NCBI GenBank assembly: GCA_002490465.1
Contig: DKUB01000070.1
Location: forward strand, 52,632-116,631
DNA: 64,000 nt
DNA from: Lachnoclostridium sp. UBA7215
GTDB lineage: Bacteria; Bacillota; Clostridia; Lachnospirales; Lachnospiraceae
Reading direction: 5' to 3'
Of the stretch, positions 25,979-35,699 are shown piece after piece (the stretch's first letter is position 1; each line of letters begins with the position of its first letter). The notes under the pieces were generated by a model. That model was not told the origin of the DNA. It saw nothing but the letters and a program-made list of their open reading frames with translations, and did no database searches. Position numbers and translations under genes: made by a program.

Positions 25979-27445
25979 ATGATAAAACCGGGAATTGAGG
26001 AAGTAAAATCATATGCAGGTTATTACGATATGGTGCCGGTGCAGGAGGAAATATATGCCGATGTCGTAACTCCTATTTTGCTTCTCAGGAAAATGGCAAA
26101 GAGTAAAAAGAATTATTTTTTATTAGAAAGTGTAGAGGGAGGAGAAAAGTGGGGCCGCTATTCGTTTTTGGGATTTGACCCGGTTATGCGTGTGACATGC
26201 AGGGAACAGGAAGTCACTATTGAAAAAAGAGGTCGGACAGAAACGATAAAGACAGAGGATTCCATGCAGGTACTCAGAGATATCTTAGCGGAGTACAGGG
26301 CGCCGAAGCTGGAGGATATGCCTCCGTTTGCGGGGGGATTTGTCGGATATTTTTCTTATGCCATGATGGCACATGCAGAGCCTGCCCTTTCCATTAAACG
26401 GGGAGAGTTTGCAGATTATGATATGATGCTTTTCGACAGGGTGATTGCTTATGACCATCTGAAGCAAAAAATTGTTTTAGTGGCTAATGTCAGTACGCGG
26501 GGGAGCATCGAGGAAGATTATACAAAAGCAATCGCTGACATTAAAGGGATCATTTCTTTGATAAGGGATGACACGCCGCTCCCGGAAGAAACGCCGTATG
26601 ACAAAGTGAGTTTCACCTGTAATGTGACAAAGGATGAATATGCTGAAATTGTGGATAAAACAAAGGAATACATTTTCCAGGGAGACATTTTCCAGGCGGT
26701 ACTGTCCAGGCGGTTTGTCAGTGATTATAAGGGAAGTCTTATTAATCCGTACCGGGTGTTGCGCACGACAAATCCCTCTCCCTATATGGTGTATATGAAT
26801 ATGGGGGATTTGGAGATTATGAGCACATCACCGGAGACACTTGTGAGACTGAGCGATGGCCGGCTTGTTACATTTCCGGTTGCCGGTTCGAGACCGCGCG
26901 GACGCAGTGAGGAGGAGGACAAGGCGCTTGAGGCAGATTTGCTTGCAGATGAGAAAGAGCTTGCCGAGCACAATATGCTGGTGGACCTTGGAAGAAATGA
27001 TTTAGGCAGGATATCAAAATTTGGTTCTGTTGAGGTGACAAAATACCAGATGATTCACAAATATTCCAAAATCATGCATATCTGCTCCCAGGTGGAGAGT
27101 GATATCGCAGAGGACAGGGATGCCTTAGATGCCATCCGGTCTGTGCTGCCGGCGGGAACGTTGTCCGGCGCACCCAAAATCCGTGCCTGTGAGATAATCA
27201 ATGAGCTTGAGGCGGAGCCAAGGGGGATATATGGCGGAGCCCTGGGATATATTGATTTCAGCGGCAATATGGATACATGTATTGCCATCCGTATGGCGGT
27301 AAAGAAGGATAATAAAGTATATGTGCAGGCAGGCGGTGGTATTGTGGCGGACAGCCAGCCGGAAATGGAATATGAGGAGTCCGGGAATAAAGCAATGGCC
27401 GTCATGTCAGCGATAGAGCAGGCAAGGGAGGCGGTAGGGCCATGA
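25979..27445 (+). CDS. trpE: Anthranilate synthase component I
   Basis: TrpE converts chorismate to anthranilate using ammonia supplied by TrpG. The 488-residue product has the N-terminal regulatory domain with LLESVEGGEKWGRYSFLG (the Trp-binding LLES element). The chorismate-utilising domain carries GDIFQAVLSRRF, PETLVRL, GSRPRG, AGTLSGAPK and YGGALGYI. The SD AAAGGAGGT is strong. It is the first gene behind the Trp T-box. The stop overlaps the trpG start by four bases. Confidence 0.97.
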   Translation: MIKPGIEEVKSYAGYYDMVPVQEEIYADVVTPILLLRKMAKSKKNYFLLESVEGGEKWGRYSFLGFDPVMRVTCREQEVTIEKRGRTETIKTEDSMQVLRDILAEYRAPKLEDMPPFAGGFVGYFSYAMMAHAEPALSIKRGEFADYDMMLFDRVIAYDHLKQKIVLVANVSTRGSIEEDYTKAIADIKGIISLIRDDTPLPEETPYDKVSFTCNVTKDEYAEIVDKTKEYIFQGDIFQAVLSRRFVSDYKGSLINPYRVLRTTNPSPYMVYMNMGDLEIMSTSPETLVRLSDGRLVTFPVAGSRPRGRSEEEDKALEADLLADEKELAEHNMLVDLGRNDLGRISKFGSVEVTKYQMIHKYSKIMHICSQVESDIAEDRDALDAIRSVLPAGTLSGAPKIRACEIINELEAEPRGIYGGALGYIDFSGNMDTCIAIRMAVKKDNKVYVQAGGGIVADSQPEMEYEESGNKAMAVMSAIEQAREAVGP

Positions 27446-28008
27446 TATTATTGATCGATAATTACGACAGTTTTTCTTATAATCTCGTACAGTTATTTGG
27501 GATACTAAATCCGGATATCCAGGTGGTGAGAAATGATGAGCTGACAGCCGAACAGGCGGAGGCGCTCAATCCAACCCACATAATTTTATCACCGGGACCG
27601 GGCTATCCTGCGAGTGCCGGAATATGTGAAGAGATTGTAAAAAGGGTGCAGGGGAAAATCCCATTGCTCGGTATCTGTCTTGGACATCAGGCGATTTGTG
27701 AGGCGTATGGTGCCAGAATCTGCCATGCCGAAAAATTAATGCACGGCAAACAGAGTATCGTTTCCGTGGACACTCAAAAAGCAATATTTAAAGGGCTGCC
27801 GGAGCAGCTGCCGGTAGCGAGATATCATTCTCTTGTGGCAGATAGGGCAACAATGCCGGAGGAGTTAGAAATTATCGCAGCAGATGAAAGAGAAGAAATT
27901 ATGGCAGTTAAGCATCGGCAATATGATATGTATGGACTGCAATTCCATCCGGAATCTATTTTAACACCAGATGGAATGCAAATAATTAAAAATTTTTTGA
28001 AACTATAA
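27442..28008 (+). CDS. trpG: Anthranilate synthase component II (glutamine amidotransferase)
   Basis: TrpG hydrolyses glutamine and channels ammonia to TrpE. The 188-residue product has the class I amidotransferase triad: Cys in GICLGHQAI (near 75-83), and His and Glu in QFHPESIL near the C-terminus. The oxyanion motif SPGPGYP is at about 50-56. It overlaps trpE by four bases and is separate from trpD, unlike the fused trpGD of some bacteria. It could also serve para-aminobenzoate synthesis, as in Bacillus, but that is not shown here. Confidence 0.95.
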   Translation: MILLIDNYDSFSYNLVQLFGILNPDIQVVRNDELTAEQAEALNPTHIILSPGPGYPASAGICEEIVKRVQGKIPLLGICLGHQAICEAYGARICHAEKLMHGKQSIVSVDTQKAIFKGLPEQLPVARYHSLVADRATMPEELEIIAADEREEIMAVKHRQYDMYGLQFHPESILTPDGMQIIKNFLKL

Positions 28009-28042
28009 ATACATCAGCAATCAGTCAGAAAGGAGAACGAAT

Positions 28043-29074
28043 ATGATACAGGAAGCATTTCACAAAGTAATTAACCGTGAGGATTTGACATATGATGAGG
28101 CACTTGGTGCCATGAATGAGATTATGAATGGCGAAGCTGCCCAGATACAGATGGCGGCGTATTTGACGGCCCTTCGGATGAAGGGGGAGACAATAACGGA
28201 GATTACTGCCTGTGCGGAGGGAATGCGCCGCGCGGGTACGTATCTTGATACTGGGAAAGATGTGTTAGAAATTGTAGGAACTGGCGGTGATGAAGTGGGA
28301 ACTTTTAACATTTCGACTACAGCGGCATTCGTCGTAGCGGCAGCCGGGATTCCTATTGCCAAACACGGGAACCGGAGTGTATCCAGTAAGAGCGGTGCAG
28401 CAGATATATTAGAAAAGCTGGGAGTTAATCTGACACTGGATGTCGATGAGGCAAGGAAGGTGTTAGAGGAGACGGATATGGTCTTTTTATTTGCTCAGAA
28501 ATACCATGAGGCTATGAAAAATGTAGGACCGGTACGGGCCGGTATGAAAGAGAGAACAATTTTTAATATTTTGGGACCTTTGACGAATCCTGCCCATGCG
28601 GCACGTCAGCTGCTCGGTGTTTACAGTGTTGATTTAGTGGAGAAGCTGGCGGAGGTACTGCATAACCTGGGCGTTTATCGTGGACTCTCAATATGCGGTT
28701 TCGATGGCCTGGATGAGATTACCGTGACAGGTCCGACGCATTGTTGTGAAATCCGTGATGATGAGCTTATCTCTTTTGACCTCCTGCCGGAGAGATTTGG
28801 CATTCCGACTTACAATATTGAAGAATTGATTGGAGGCACACCGGAGGAGAACGCACAGATTACAAAAGATATTTTATCTGGTAAAATACAGGGGGCAAAG
28901 AGAGATGTTGTTGTTCTGAATGCCGGAATGGGTATCTATCTCGGACGGGATGATATCAGCATGGAGGATGGTGTGCGATTGGCAGCAGATATGATAGACA
29001 GCGGAAAAGCATATCAGAAAATGGAACAGTTTGTGGAAGCGTGTGCAGGGGGAGTCGGGTATGATTTTAGATGA
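28043..29074 (+). CDS. trpD: Anthranilate phosphoribosyltransferase
   Basis: TrpD joins anthranilate to PRPP, releasing pyrophosphate. The 343-residue product has the normal length and the PRPP loop GTGGDEVGTFNISTTAAF (near 79-96), then KHGNRSVSSKSGAAD, and GPLTNPAHA in the C-terminal part. SD AAAGGAG is upstream. Its last 14 bases overlap the trpC start. Confidence 0.97.
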   Translation: MIQEAFHKVINREDLTYDEALGAMNEIMNGEAAQIQMAAYLTALRMKGETITEITACAEGMRRAGTYLDTGKDVLEIVGTGGDEVGTFNISTTAAFVVAAAGIPIAKHGNRSVSSKSGAADILEKLGVNLTLDVDEARKVLEETDMVFLFAQKYHEAMKNVGPVRAGMKERTIFNILGPLTNPAHAARQLLGVYSVDLVEKLAEVLHNLGVYRGLSICGFDGLDEITVTGPTHCCEIRDDELISFDLLPERFGIPTYNIEELIGGTPEENAQITKDILSGKIQGAKRDVVVLNAGMGIYLGRDDISMEDGVRLAADMIDSGKAYQKMEQFVEACAGGVGYDFR

Positions 29075-29840
29075 GATAGCTGCTAAGGCAAAAATAAGAG
29101 TGGCGGAGAGTAAAAAGAAAATTCCTCTCACGCAGATAAAGCAAATGGCAGAGGCAAAGCAGGTGGATACCGGCTTCCCGTTTGAGGCCGAGTTGAAAAA
29201 GACAGATATTTCATTTATTTGCGAGGTGAAAAAGGCATCTCCGTCTAAAGGAGTGATTGCACCGGAATTTAATTATGTATCAATAGCCAGAGAATATGAG
29301 GCAGCCGGAGCTGGAGCTGTTTCCGTTTTGACAGAGCCGGACTATTTTCTCGGGGATATCCGGTATCTTCAGGAAATAAAAGAGGAGATACAAATACCAA
29401 TACTGAGAAAGGATTTTACAGTAGATGAGTATATGATTTATGAGGCAAAGGCAGCAGGAGCCTCTGCAGTCCTTCTTATATGTGCCATTCTGGACGAGGA
29501 GACAATCCGCAGGTATATCCGTATTTGTGACAGCCTGGGATTGTCAGCACTTGTGGAGGCCCATGATGAAGTGGAGGTTGCGGCAGCAGTTTCTGCCGGA
29601 GCCAGGATTATCGGGGTAAATAACCGCAACCTGAAAGATTTTACAGTAGATATCCAAAACAGTATCCGGCTTAGGAAAACAGTGCCGCCAGATGTTTTAT
29701 TTGTCGCAGAAAGCGGCATAAAAACACGGGAGGATGTTGAGGCGCTGGAGAAGGGAAATGTCAATGCGGTACTGATTGGAGAGACCCTTATGCGCAGCAA
29801 AAATAAAAAAGAACAATTGAAACAGTTGAAAGGACGGTAA
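29061..29840 (+). CDS. trpC: Indole-3-glycerol phosphate synthase
   Basis: TrpC closes the indole ring from CdRP. The 259-residue TIM barrel shows CEVKKASPSKG (catalytic Lys), VLTEPDYF, LRKDFTVDEY (general acid Lys), GVNNRNLKDF and ESGI. Start 29061 is preferred over an upstream in-frame ATG because GGGGGAG lies just before it and the N-terminus MILDEIAAKAK is typical. The protein ends at the normal TrpC length, so it is not a TrpC-TrpF fusion. Confidence 0.96.
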   Translation: MILDEIAAKAKIRVAESKKKIPLTQIKQMAEAKQVDTGFPFEAELKKTDISFICEVKKASPSKGVIAPEFNYVSIAREYEAAGAGAVSVLTEPDYFLGDIRYLQEIKEEIQIPILRKDFTVDEYMIYEAKAAGASAVLLICAILDEETIRRYIRICDSLGLSALVEAHDEVEVAAAVSAGARIIGVNNRNLKDFTVDIQNSIRLRKTVPPDVLFVAESGIKTREDVEALEKGNVNAVLIGETLMRSKNKKEQLKQLKGR

Positions 29841-29843
29841 AAA

Positions 29844-31028
29844 ATGGCAGGTGGAAGATTTGGCATTCACGGCGGGCAGTATATCCCGGAGACATTGATG
29901 AATGCAGTGATAGAACTGGAAAAGGCATATGAAAAGTATAAAGGGGATTCGGAGTTTGTTCATGAATTTCAAAGATTGTTAAGAGAGTATGTAGGGCGTC
30001 CATCTACATTATACTACGCAGGTAGAATGTCGGAGGATCTTGGCGGGGCCAAAATTTATTTGAAGAGAGAGGATTTAAATCATACGGGTTCCCATAAACT
30101 GAACAATGCACTTGGCCAGGCGCTTCTTGCCAGGCGGATGGGAAAGACCCGTCTGATTGCGGAAACCGGAGCGGGGCAGCATGGTGTGGCTACCGCTACG
30201 GTGGCAGCTTTTCTCGGTATGGAGTGTGAAATATATATGGGGAAACTGGATACGGACCGGCAGGCGCTGAATGTATACCGAATGGAACTTCTCGGTGCAA
30301 AAGTGCATCCTGTGACGAGTGGTACCCAGACATTGAAAGATGCTGTCAATGAGACGCTTCGGGAGTGGACAAAACGGATGGATGATACGCATTATGTGAT
30401 TGGCTCAGTTATGGGACCACATCCGTTTCCGACGATAGTCAGGGATTTTCAGAGTGTCATCGGAAAGGAGATTAAAGAGCAGATCATGGAAAGGGAGGGA
30501 CGGCTTCCGGATGCCGTACTTGCCTGTGTTGGCGGAGGGAGCAATGCCATGGGAGCTTTCTATGAATTTATTCCGGATGAAAGTGTTCGGCTGATAGGTT
30601 GTGAGGCGGCTGGCCGGGGAGTGAAGACAGCAGATACAGCGGCAACGATTGCCACAGGTTCTGTCGGTGTATTCCATGGTATGAAATCCTATTTCTGTCA
30701 GGATGAATACGGACAGATAGCGCCGGTATATTCGATTTCTGCCGGGCTGGATTATCCGGGGATAGGACCGGAACATGCCCATTTGTATGATACCGGGCGC
30801 GCAGAATATGTGTCAATAACAGATGATGAAGCAGTAGAGGCATTTGAATATCTGAGCCGGATAGAGGGGATTATTCCGGCCATTGAGAGTTCTCATGCTC
30901 TGGCCTATGCCAAAAAGCTTGCTCCACAGATGCAGAAAAATCAGATTATGGTAGTCAATATATCCGGCCGCGGGGATAAGGATGTAGCGGCCATTGCCAG
31001 ATACAGGGGGATTGAAATATATGAATAA
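29844..31028 (+). CDS. trpB: Tryptophan synthase beta subunit
   Basis: TrpB condenses indole with serine using PLP. The 394-residue product has the PLP-lysine motif [15 protein letters not shown] (Lys about 84), [20 protein letters not shown] (phosphate loop) and [14 protein letters not shown]. It follows trpC by three bases, so trpF is missing from the usual place between them. SD AAAGGACGG lies at the trpC end. It overlaps trpA by eight bases. Confidence 0.97.
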   Translation: MAGGRFGIHGGQYIPETLMNAVIELEKAYEKYKGDSEFVHEFQRLLREYVGRPSTLYYAGRMSEDLGGAKIYLKREDLNHTGSHKLNNALGQALLARRMGKTRLIAETGAGQHGVATATVAAFLGMECEIYMGKLDTDRQALNVYRMELLGAKVHPVTSGTQTLKDAVNETLREWTKRMDDTHYVIGSVMGPHPFPTIVRDFQSVIGKEIKEQIMEREGRLPDAVLACVGGGSNAMGAFYEFIPDESVRLIGCEAAGRGVKTADTAATIATGSVGVFHGMKSYFCQDEYGQIAPVYSISAGLDYPGIGPEHAHLYDTGRAEYVSITDDEAVEAFEYLSRIEGIIPAIESSHALAYAKKLAPQMQKNQIMVVNISGRGDKDVAAIARYRGIEIYE

Positions 31029-31794
31029 TATTACAGAGGTATTTTCAAAACAAAAAGCATTTATTCCGTTTGTCACGGCCGGAGACCCGGATTTGGAGAC
31101 GACAAAGAAGTTGCTTCTTGCTATGCAGGAAGCGGGGGCGTCCCTGATTGAAATAGGGATTCCGTTTTCTGACCCGGTGGCCGAAGGCCCTGTGATTCAG
31201 GAGGCGGATGAAAGGGCGTTGACATCCGGTGTTACAACGGATAGAATATTTGATATGGTAATGGAAATTCGGGAACAGCTCAGCGTTCCGATTGTGTTTA
31301 TGACATATATCAATCCAATCTATGTTTATGGCACAGAGAAGTTTGCAGAGAGAATGAAAGAGTGTGGAGTGGATGGTGTGATTGTGCCAGATGTCCCGTT
31401 TGAGGAAAAACAGGAAATAGCGGATATTTTCCACAAAGAGGGGCGGATACTGATTTCTATGATTGCACCAACATCTTCTGACCGTGTTAAAATGATTGCC
31501 AGGGAGGCCGAAGGGTTTGTTTATTGTGTTTCGTCTCTTGGTGTTACCGGAGTGCGCAGGGAAATTGGAACCGGGATATCAAAATTGATTGAGCAGGTCA
31601 GGGAAGTGAGCGATATTCCCTGTGCCATTGGTTTTGGTATTTCTACGCCGGAACAGGCAAAAGCCATGTCGGCAATTTCAGACGGAGCGATTGTGGGAAG
31701 TGCGATTGTGCGCATTGTGGCGGAGCATGGCAGGGAGAGCGTCCCATACGTGAGAGAATATGTGAAGAAGATGGCAGAGGCAGTCCACGGATAA
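31021..31794 (+). CDS. trpA: Tryptophan synthase alpha subunit
   Basis: TrpA cleaves indole-3-glycerol phosphate to indole, which is channelled to TrpB. The 257-residue TIM barrel has [29 protein letters not shown] (catalytic Glu), VPDVPFEE (catalytic Asp), and [10 protein letters not shown]. An in-frame ATG at 30994 lies inside trpB; 31021 gives the standard N-terminus MNNITEVF. It ends the operon. Confidence 0.96.
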   Translation: MNNITEVFSKQKAFIPFVTAGDPDLETTKKLLLAMQEAGASLIEIGIPFSDPVAEGPVIQEADERALTSGVTTDRIFDMVMEIREQLSVPIVFMTYINPIYVYGTEKFAERMKECGVDGVIVPDVPFEEKQEIADIFHKEGRILISMIAPTSSDRVKMIAREAEGFVYCVSSLGVTGVRREIGTGISKLIEQVREVSDIPCAIGFGISTPEQAKAMSAISDGAIVGSAIVRIVAEHGRESVPYVREYVKKMAEAVHG

Positions 31795-31922
31795 TGATAG
31801 AACACAAAAAATACACTTTCCTTTTAATGCTATCCATGTTATAATTATATTAATATTTGTTGCCTGGTTTTGGACAGCAGGTATGATTTTCGCCGGAAGG
31901 CATTTACAAGGAGGAAATAAAA

Positions 31923-33035
31923 GTGAGAAAGAAAGTGACAGCTGTTGCCTTTGCTTTTGCGGCAGCAATGGCGCTTACGGGATGTTCATGGAGTGATGTA
32001 ACAGAGAAATTTATCGGGACACAGACGGCAGAAAGCCAGATTGTAAGTGGAGGTTCGGTAGAGGTAGAACCTTATAGTCCGGAAGAGTGTATTACACTTG
32101 GTGAGTATAAGGGATTGGAGATTCAGCATTCCGTGAGTGACGAGGATGTACAGAAAGAGATTGACACTTTGCTCAGCCAGCATATATCTTATAAGAAGAT
32201 TAAGACAGGTACAGCTGCTCAGGGGATGGATGTCAATATAGATTATTCAGGGAAAATAGACGGTAAAAAGTTTGATAGAGGTTCTGCAGAGGACCAGATG
32301 ATAGAAGTTGGAGATTCCGGTTTTATAGATGGGTTTGATGATGGTGTTGCCGGAATGAAAGTGGGGGAGACAAAGGATTTGGATCTCCAGTTTCCGGATG
32401 ATTATCAGCTCAATCCGTCATTAGCCGGAAAAAAGGTTGTGTTCACCGTCAAGCTGAATTATATTGCGGAGGAGAAAAAACCGGAGTTCAATGATAAGTT
32501 TGTAGCTGCCAATACTGATTATAAGACGGTGGCAGAGTATAAGGAAAACACCAAAAAAAGCTTAGAGGAAAGAAATAAGGCAAATGGCGGTGTATCCGCA
32601 TTTTCAAAAGTAATTGAAAACAGTAAAGTAGTGAATATGCCGGCCACATTAAAAGAGGCAGAGAAAAAACAGATCAGCACTTATACAGAAAACCAGATCA
32701 AGGCCTATGGTATGGATATGGATTCCTATTTAGCAAACATTGGTATGACAAAACAGGATTATGAGAGTCAGCTTGATGCCTATGCAGAGGATAATGCCCT
32801 TATGCTTATGGTGCTGGAGGCGATTGCTGCCAGGGAAAATATCACCTGTACAGAAGAGGAGAGACAGAAAGCGTTAGATGAGACACTGGCACAGGCAGGG
32901 ATAGAGGAAAAGGATTACCGTGCCCAGTATACAAGTTTTTATGGAGACGCTTTCTCATTTGAAGAATTTTTGCGCCAGTCGGTTTTATATGATAAAGTAG
33001 TTGCGTTTATAGAAGAGAATGCTGTGATAAAGTAG
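31923..33035 (+). CDS. Exported trigger-factor-like peptidyl-prolyl isomerase (lipoprotein)
   Basis: The 370-residue product has a lipoprotein signal peptide (basic MRKK, hydrophobic stretch, lipobox LTGC with Cys at about 21), so it acts outside the membrane. Residues ~100-200 form an FKBP-type domain (VNIDYSGKIDGKKFDRGSAE, then IDGFDDGVAGMKVGE), and the rest resembles the trigger-factor C-terminal chaperone arms. The ribosome-binding N-terminus of cytoplasmic trigger factor is missing. It probably assists folding of exported proteins, perhaps including pilus or envelope proteins. Start is GTG with AAGGAGGA upstream. Confidence 0.88.
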   Translation: MRKKVTAVAFAFAAAMALTGCSWSDVTEKFIGTQTAESQIVSGGSVEVEPYSPEECITLGEYKGLEIQHSVSDEDVQKEIDTLLSQHISYKKIKTGTAAQGMDVNIDYSGKIDGKKFDRGSAEDQMIEVGDSGFIDGFDDGVAGMKVGETKDLDLQFPDDYQLNPSLAGKKVVFTVKLNYIAEEKKPEFNDKFVAANTDYKTVAEYKENTKKSLEERNKANGGVSAFSKVIENSKVVNMPATLKEAEKKQISTYTENQIKAYGMDMDSYLANIGMTKQDYESQLDAYAEDNALMLMVLEAIAARENITCTEEERQKALDETLAQAGIEEKDYRAQYTSFYGDAFSFEEFLRQSVLYDKVVAFIEENAVIK

Positions 33036-33077
33036 TAAGATACTGTGGAGCGACGACTTGTATGATGGAGGGATTTT

Positions 33078-35681
33078 ATGAAACGTGCGTATAACATTGA
33101 TTCCGAAATGACGTTAAAGAATTACGAGCGCGAGTTGAAACTTTGCCAAAAATTTGGTGGCGATATTAACCGGTATCGCCGCCTTTCTCTCAATGTTCTC
33201 CAGTTGGAGCAGATTCGTCTTGGGTTAGAGCATGGTATTGACACAGAGCGTTATACAGACCCATCGCTTTCATGGATGGAAATGGAATGCGCCAGGGAAA
33301 TGGAAGAATCCGGATTTGATATGTCCGGTTACATAAAAAATGGTTTTACATGGCTTCAATGTGGAGAAATTTTAGAGGGTAAGAAAAAGGGGCTTAAAGT
33401 ATCTGTTTATGCTAATAAGGATTTTTTTGATGATCAGATGAGGGAGATTCGAAAAGGAATGGAGCGGAAAGTTGATGTATCGCTCTATGCTAAGCCGGTT
33501 TTTGACAGTTATCAGATGAGAGAAATACGGCGGGGGTTAGAACTTGGAATGGACGCCCAAAAATATGCTGTTCCGGAATTTTTGTTTATAACAATGAGGG
33601 CACTCAGGAAAGCTTTAGAAAAGGGCTTTGATCTTGTACCCTATGCAAAAAAAGGGTATGGTGGCAAAGAACTTATGGAGTTGACCAGAGGGTTAGTGGC
33701 AGATAATCCTGACATTACTCAATTTTTTGAGAGAGGATTTAAGGCAGAGCAGTTAGAGCAGATAAATAATGCCTTTGAAGCAGATGTCAATCTTCTCCCA
33801 TATCTTTCGATCAAGATGTATGGGGCACAGCTGGCTGAGATAGTGAAAGGTTTGAAAAAAAACCTGGATGTATCCATTTATGCCAAAGGGAAATATAACT
33901 GGTTTCAGATGCGTGAGATGCGATATGGGCTTGAGGATAAGGTCGATGTAACGTTATATGCCAATCCAATGTTTACATATCGCCAGATGGCTGAAATACG
34001 CAAGGGACTTCTGGCAGGAGTGGATGTCAGCCGATTTGCCAAAGTTTATTATGAACCGGAACAGATGGAACAGATGTGCCGTGAAATTCAGGATGAAGAG
34101 CCAGAGATTCAGGAAGAGGATTTAAAATTACTCGGAGAGAAATTTGAGGAAGAAAGTATTCCACCCAAAAAAGTGTCCCCGGACGATAAGGGGGCAGAGG
34201 GGAAAGCTTCTGATGTAGCTGCAGGAATGAAAAATAAACAGACTGCGCCACCGAAAAAAAGTTCTGCGGATGTGAATCTGAATGCAGGTCTGTCAGAGGG
34301 AGAGAGCGGGGAGAAATCGTCAGAGGATGAATTTGACCCGTGGGTAATTATTTCTGAAGATAAAATGAAAGTATTTCTTCATCTTTTACCGAAAGCGGAT
34401 GGGATGCCTTATACCGATGCTGATATTGCCAAAATGCTTCGCCATCGGGGAGTAAAGCAGGGTATTATGAAAGAGCGTGTTCGTGAAGTAGTTGAAAAGA
34501 AATTATATGACAAGGATATTCTTGTGGCTGAGGGAAGACCGGCAGAGGATGGAAAAGATGGGAGTTTTCAGTATTATTTCCGCCGAAGTCTCAAACGTAA
34601 GCCGAAAGTTCTTGACAATGGTGTTGTTGACTATAAAAATATGGATTTTTATGAGACCGTTAAAAAAGATCAGCTTCTTGCAGAGTATGAACCTCCGACA
34701 AAAGGAAAATTTGGCTATGATGTGACAGGACAGCTTTTGCCGCCAAAGCCGGGGAAAGAATTGCCGCCGCTTCACGGCGAGGGGTTTTCTATGAGTGACG
34801 ATAGAAAGCAGTATTTTTCGCTGATTGATGGTATTGTAGAATTAGAAGATGAAAAACTGACTGTTAAAAATATGCTTGTAATCACTGGAGATGTGGATAC
34901 CTCCACTGGAAATATTACATTTGATGGGGATGTTAATATCACTGGAAATGTGTTGAGTGGTTACAATGTAGAGGCAACTGGAAACATTGTAATTGATGGG
35001 CGATGCGAGGGTTGCCATATAAAGGCAGGAAAAGACATAGTGATTCGTAAAGGCTGTCAGGGGCAGGAAACAGGAGTGTTAGAAGCAGGCGGATCTCTGA
35101 CCGGACAATTTTTTGAATCTGCCAGTATCAATGCAAAAGACGATATAGCGGCAAGTTACTTGCTGAACTGTGATGTGCGGACATCAGGTATGTTGAAGGT
35201 TCAGGGAAGGCGCGGTGTGATTATCGGTGGATATGTCTGTGCAAAGCAGGGAATAGACTGCTTTGGAATTGGTACGGTAGCAGAAGTGAAGACAGTGCTT
35301 GAGGTCGGCATAGACCAGGAAGATATGACGGCATATCAGGAAGTTACCAAAAATATTAATAAACTTGATAGTGAAATTAAGGCGTTAGAAGAGGGCGTTG
35401 TAAAACTGATGGCTATTCCGGATAAGGATGAGGAGAAAACAAATTTCTTCAATCGCATGACAAAGGCCCTCTATGCGAAAAAAACCCAGAAAAAAGAGAT
35501 GCAGAAAAACAAACATGATATGGCAAAATCTCTGACAAAGCAGCGTGGAGCCAAAATTGTTGTCAGCGGACTTGTGTATCCGGGGACAAAGCTTTTTATA
35601 AATACAGAGCCATATATAGTCAAGCAGGAGTACCGGAATGTACAGTTTGTAAAACAGGACAGCGGTATTGTTATAGGTTGA
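33078..35681 (+). CDS. DUF342 (FapA-like) protein with 26-residue repeats
   Basis: The 867-residue product has three parts. Residues ~38-338 are about eleven 26-residue repeats with consensus F-x3-QMxEIRxGL-x4-DVSxYAxP. Residues ~340-410 are a charged low-complexity linker. Residues ~410-867 form the FapA/DUF342 region, with a polymer-like beta-helix (LVITGDVDTSTGNITFDGDV, EATGNIVIDGRCEGCHIKAG) and a coiled coil (about 765-830). DUF342 proteins are cytoplasmic and have been linked to cell-envelope and division cues, but the role is unsettled. HD-GYP follows by 18 bases. Confidence 0.85.
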   Translation: MKRAYNIDSEMTLKNYERELKLCQKFGGDINRYRRLSLNVLQLEQIRLGLEHGIDTERYTDPSLSWMEMECAREMEESGFDMSGYIKNGFTWLQCGEILEGKKKGLKVSVYANKDFFDDQMREIRKGMERKVDVSLYAKPVFDSYQMREIRRGLELGMDAQKYAVPEFLFITMRALRKALEKGFDLVPYAKKGYGGKELMELTRGLVADNPDITQFFERGFKAEQLEQINNAFEADVNLLPYLSIKMYGAQLAEIVKGLKKNLDVSIYAKGKYNWFQMREMRYGLEDKVDVTLYANPMFTYRQMAEIRKGLLAGVDVSRFAKVYYEPEQMEQMCREIQDEEPEIQEEDLKLLGEKFEEESIPPKKVSPDDKGAEGKASDVAAGMKNKQTAPPKKSSADVNLNAGLSEGESGEKSSEDEFDPWVIISEDKMKVFLHLLPKADGMPYTDADIAKMLRHRGVKQGIMKERVREVVEKKLYDKDILVAEGRPAEDGKDGSFQYYFRRSLKRKPKVLDNGVVDYKNMDFYETVKKDQLLAEYEPPTKGKFGYDVTGQLLPPKPGKELPPLHGEGFSMSDDRKQYFSLIDGIVELEDEKLTVKNMLVITGDVDTSTGNITFDGDVNITGNVLSGYNVEATGNIVIDGRCEGCHIKAGKDIVIRKGCQGQETGVLEAGGSLTGQFFESASINAKDDIAASYLLNCDVRTSGMLKVQGRRGVIIGGYVCAKQGIDCFGIGTVAEVKTVLEVGIDQEDMTAYQEVTKNINKLDSEIKALEEGVVKLMAIPDKDEEKTNFFNRMTKALYAKKTQKKEMQKNKHDMAKSLTKQRGAKIVVSGLVYPGTKLFINTEPYIVKQEYRNVQFVKQDSGIVIG
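33189..34091 (+). repeat. Protein repeat region, 26-residue period
   Basis: Residues 38-338 hold ten full and one partial unit. Nine of the ten full units are exactly 26 residues; unit seven has 27. The best conserved are units four and five (QMREIRKGMERKVDVSLYA, QMREIRRGLELGMDAQKYA) and units nine to eleven. The DNA has diverged, so the repeats are old rather than a recent slippage product. Confidence 0.85.
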
Positions 35682-35699
35682 TGAAGGGGGAAACGGCCA

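Noticed and set aside
25816..25998. 60-codon + strand frame inside the T-box leader
   Set aside because: Overlaps the T-box core, the terminator and the trpE start; no SD. The RNA structure explains the region.
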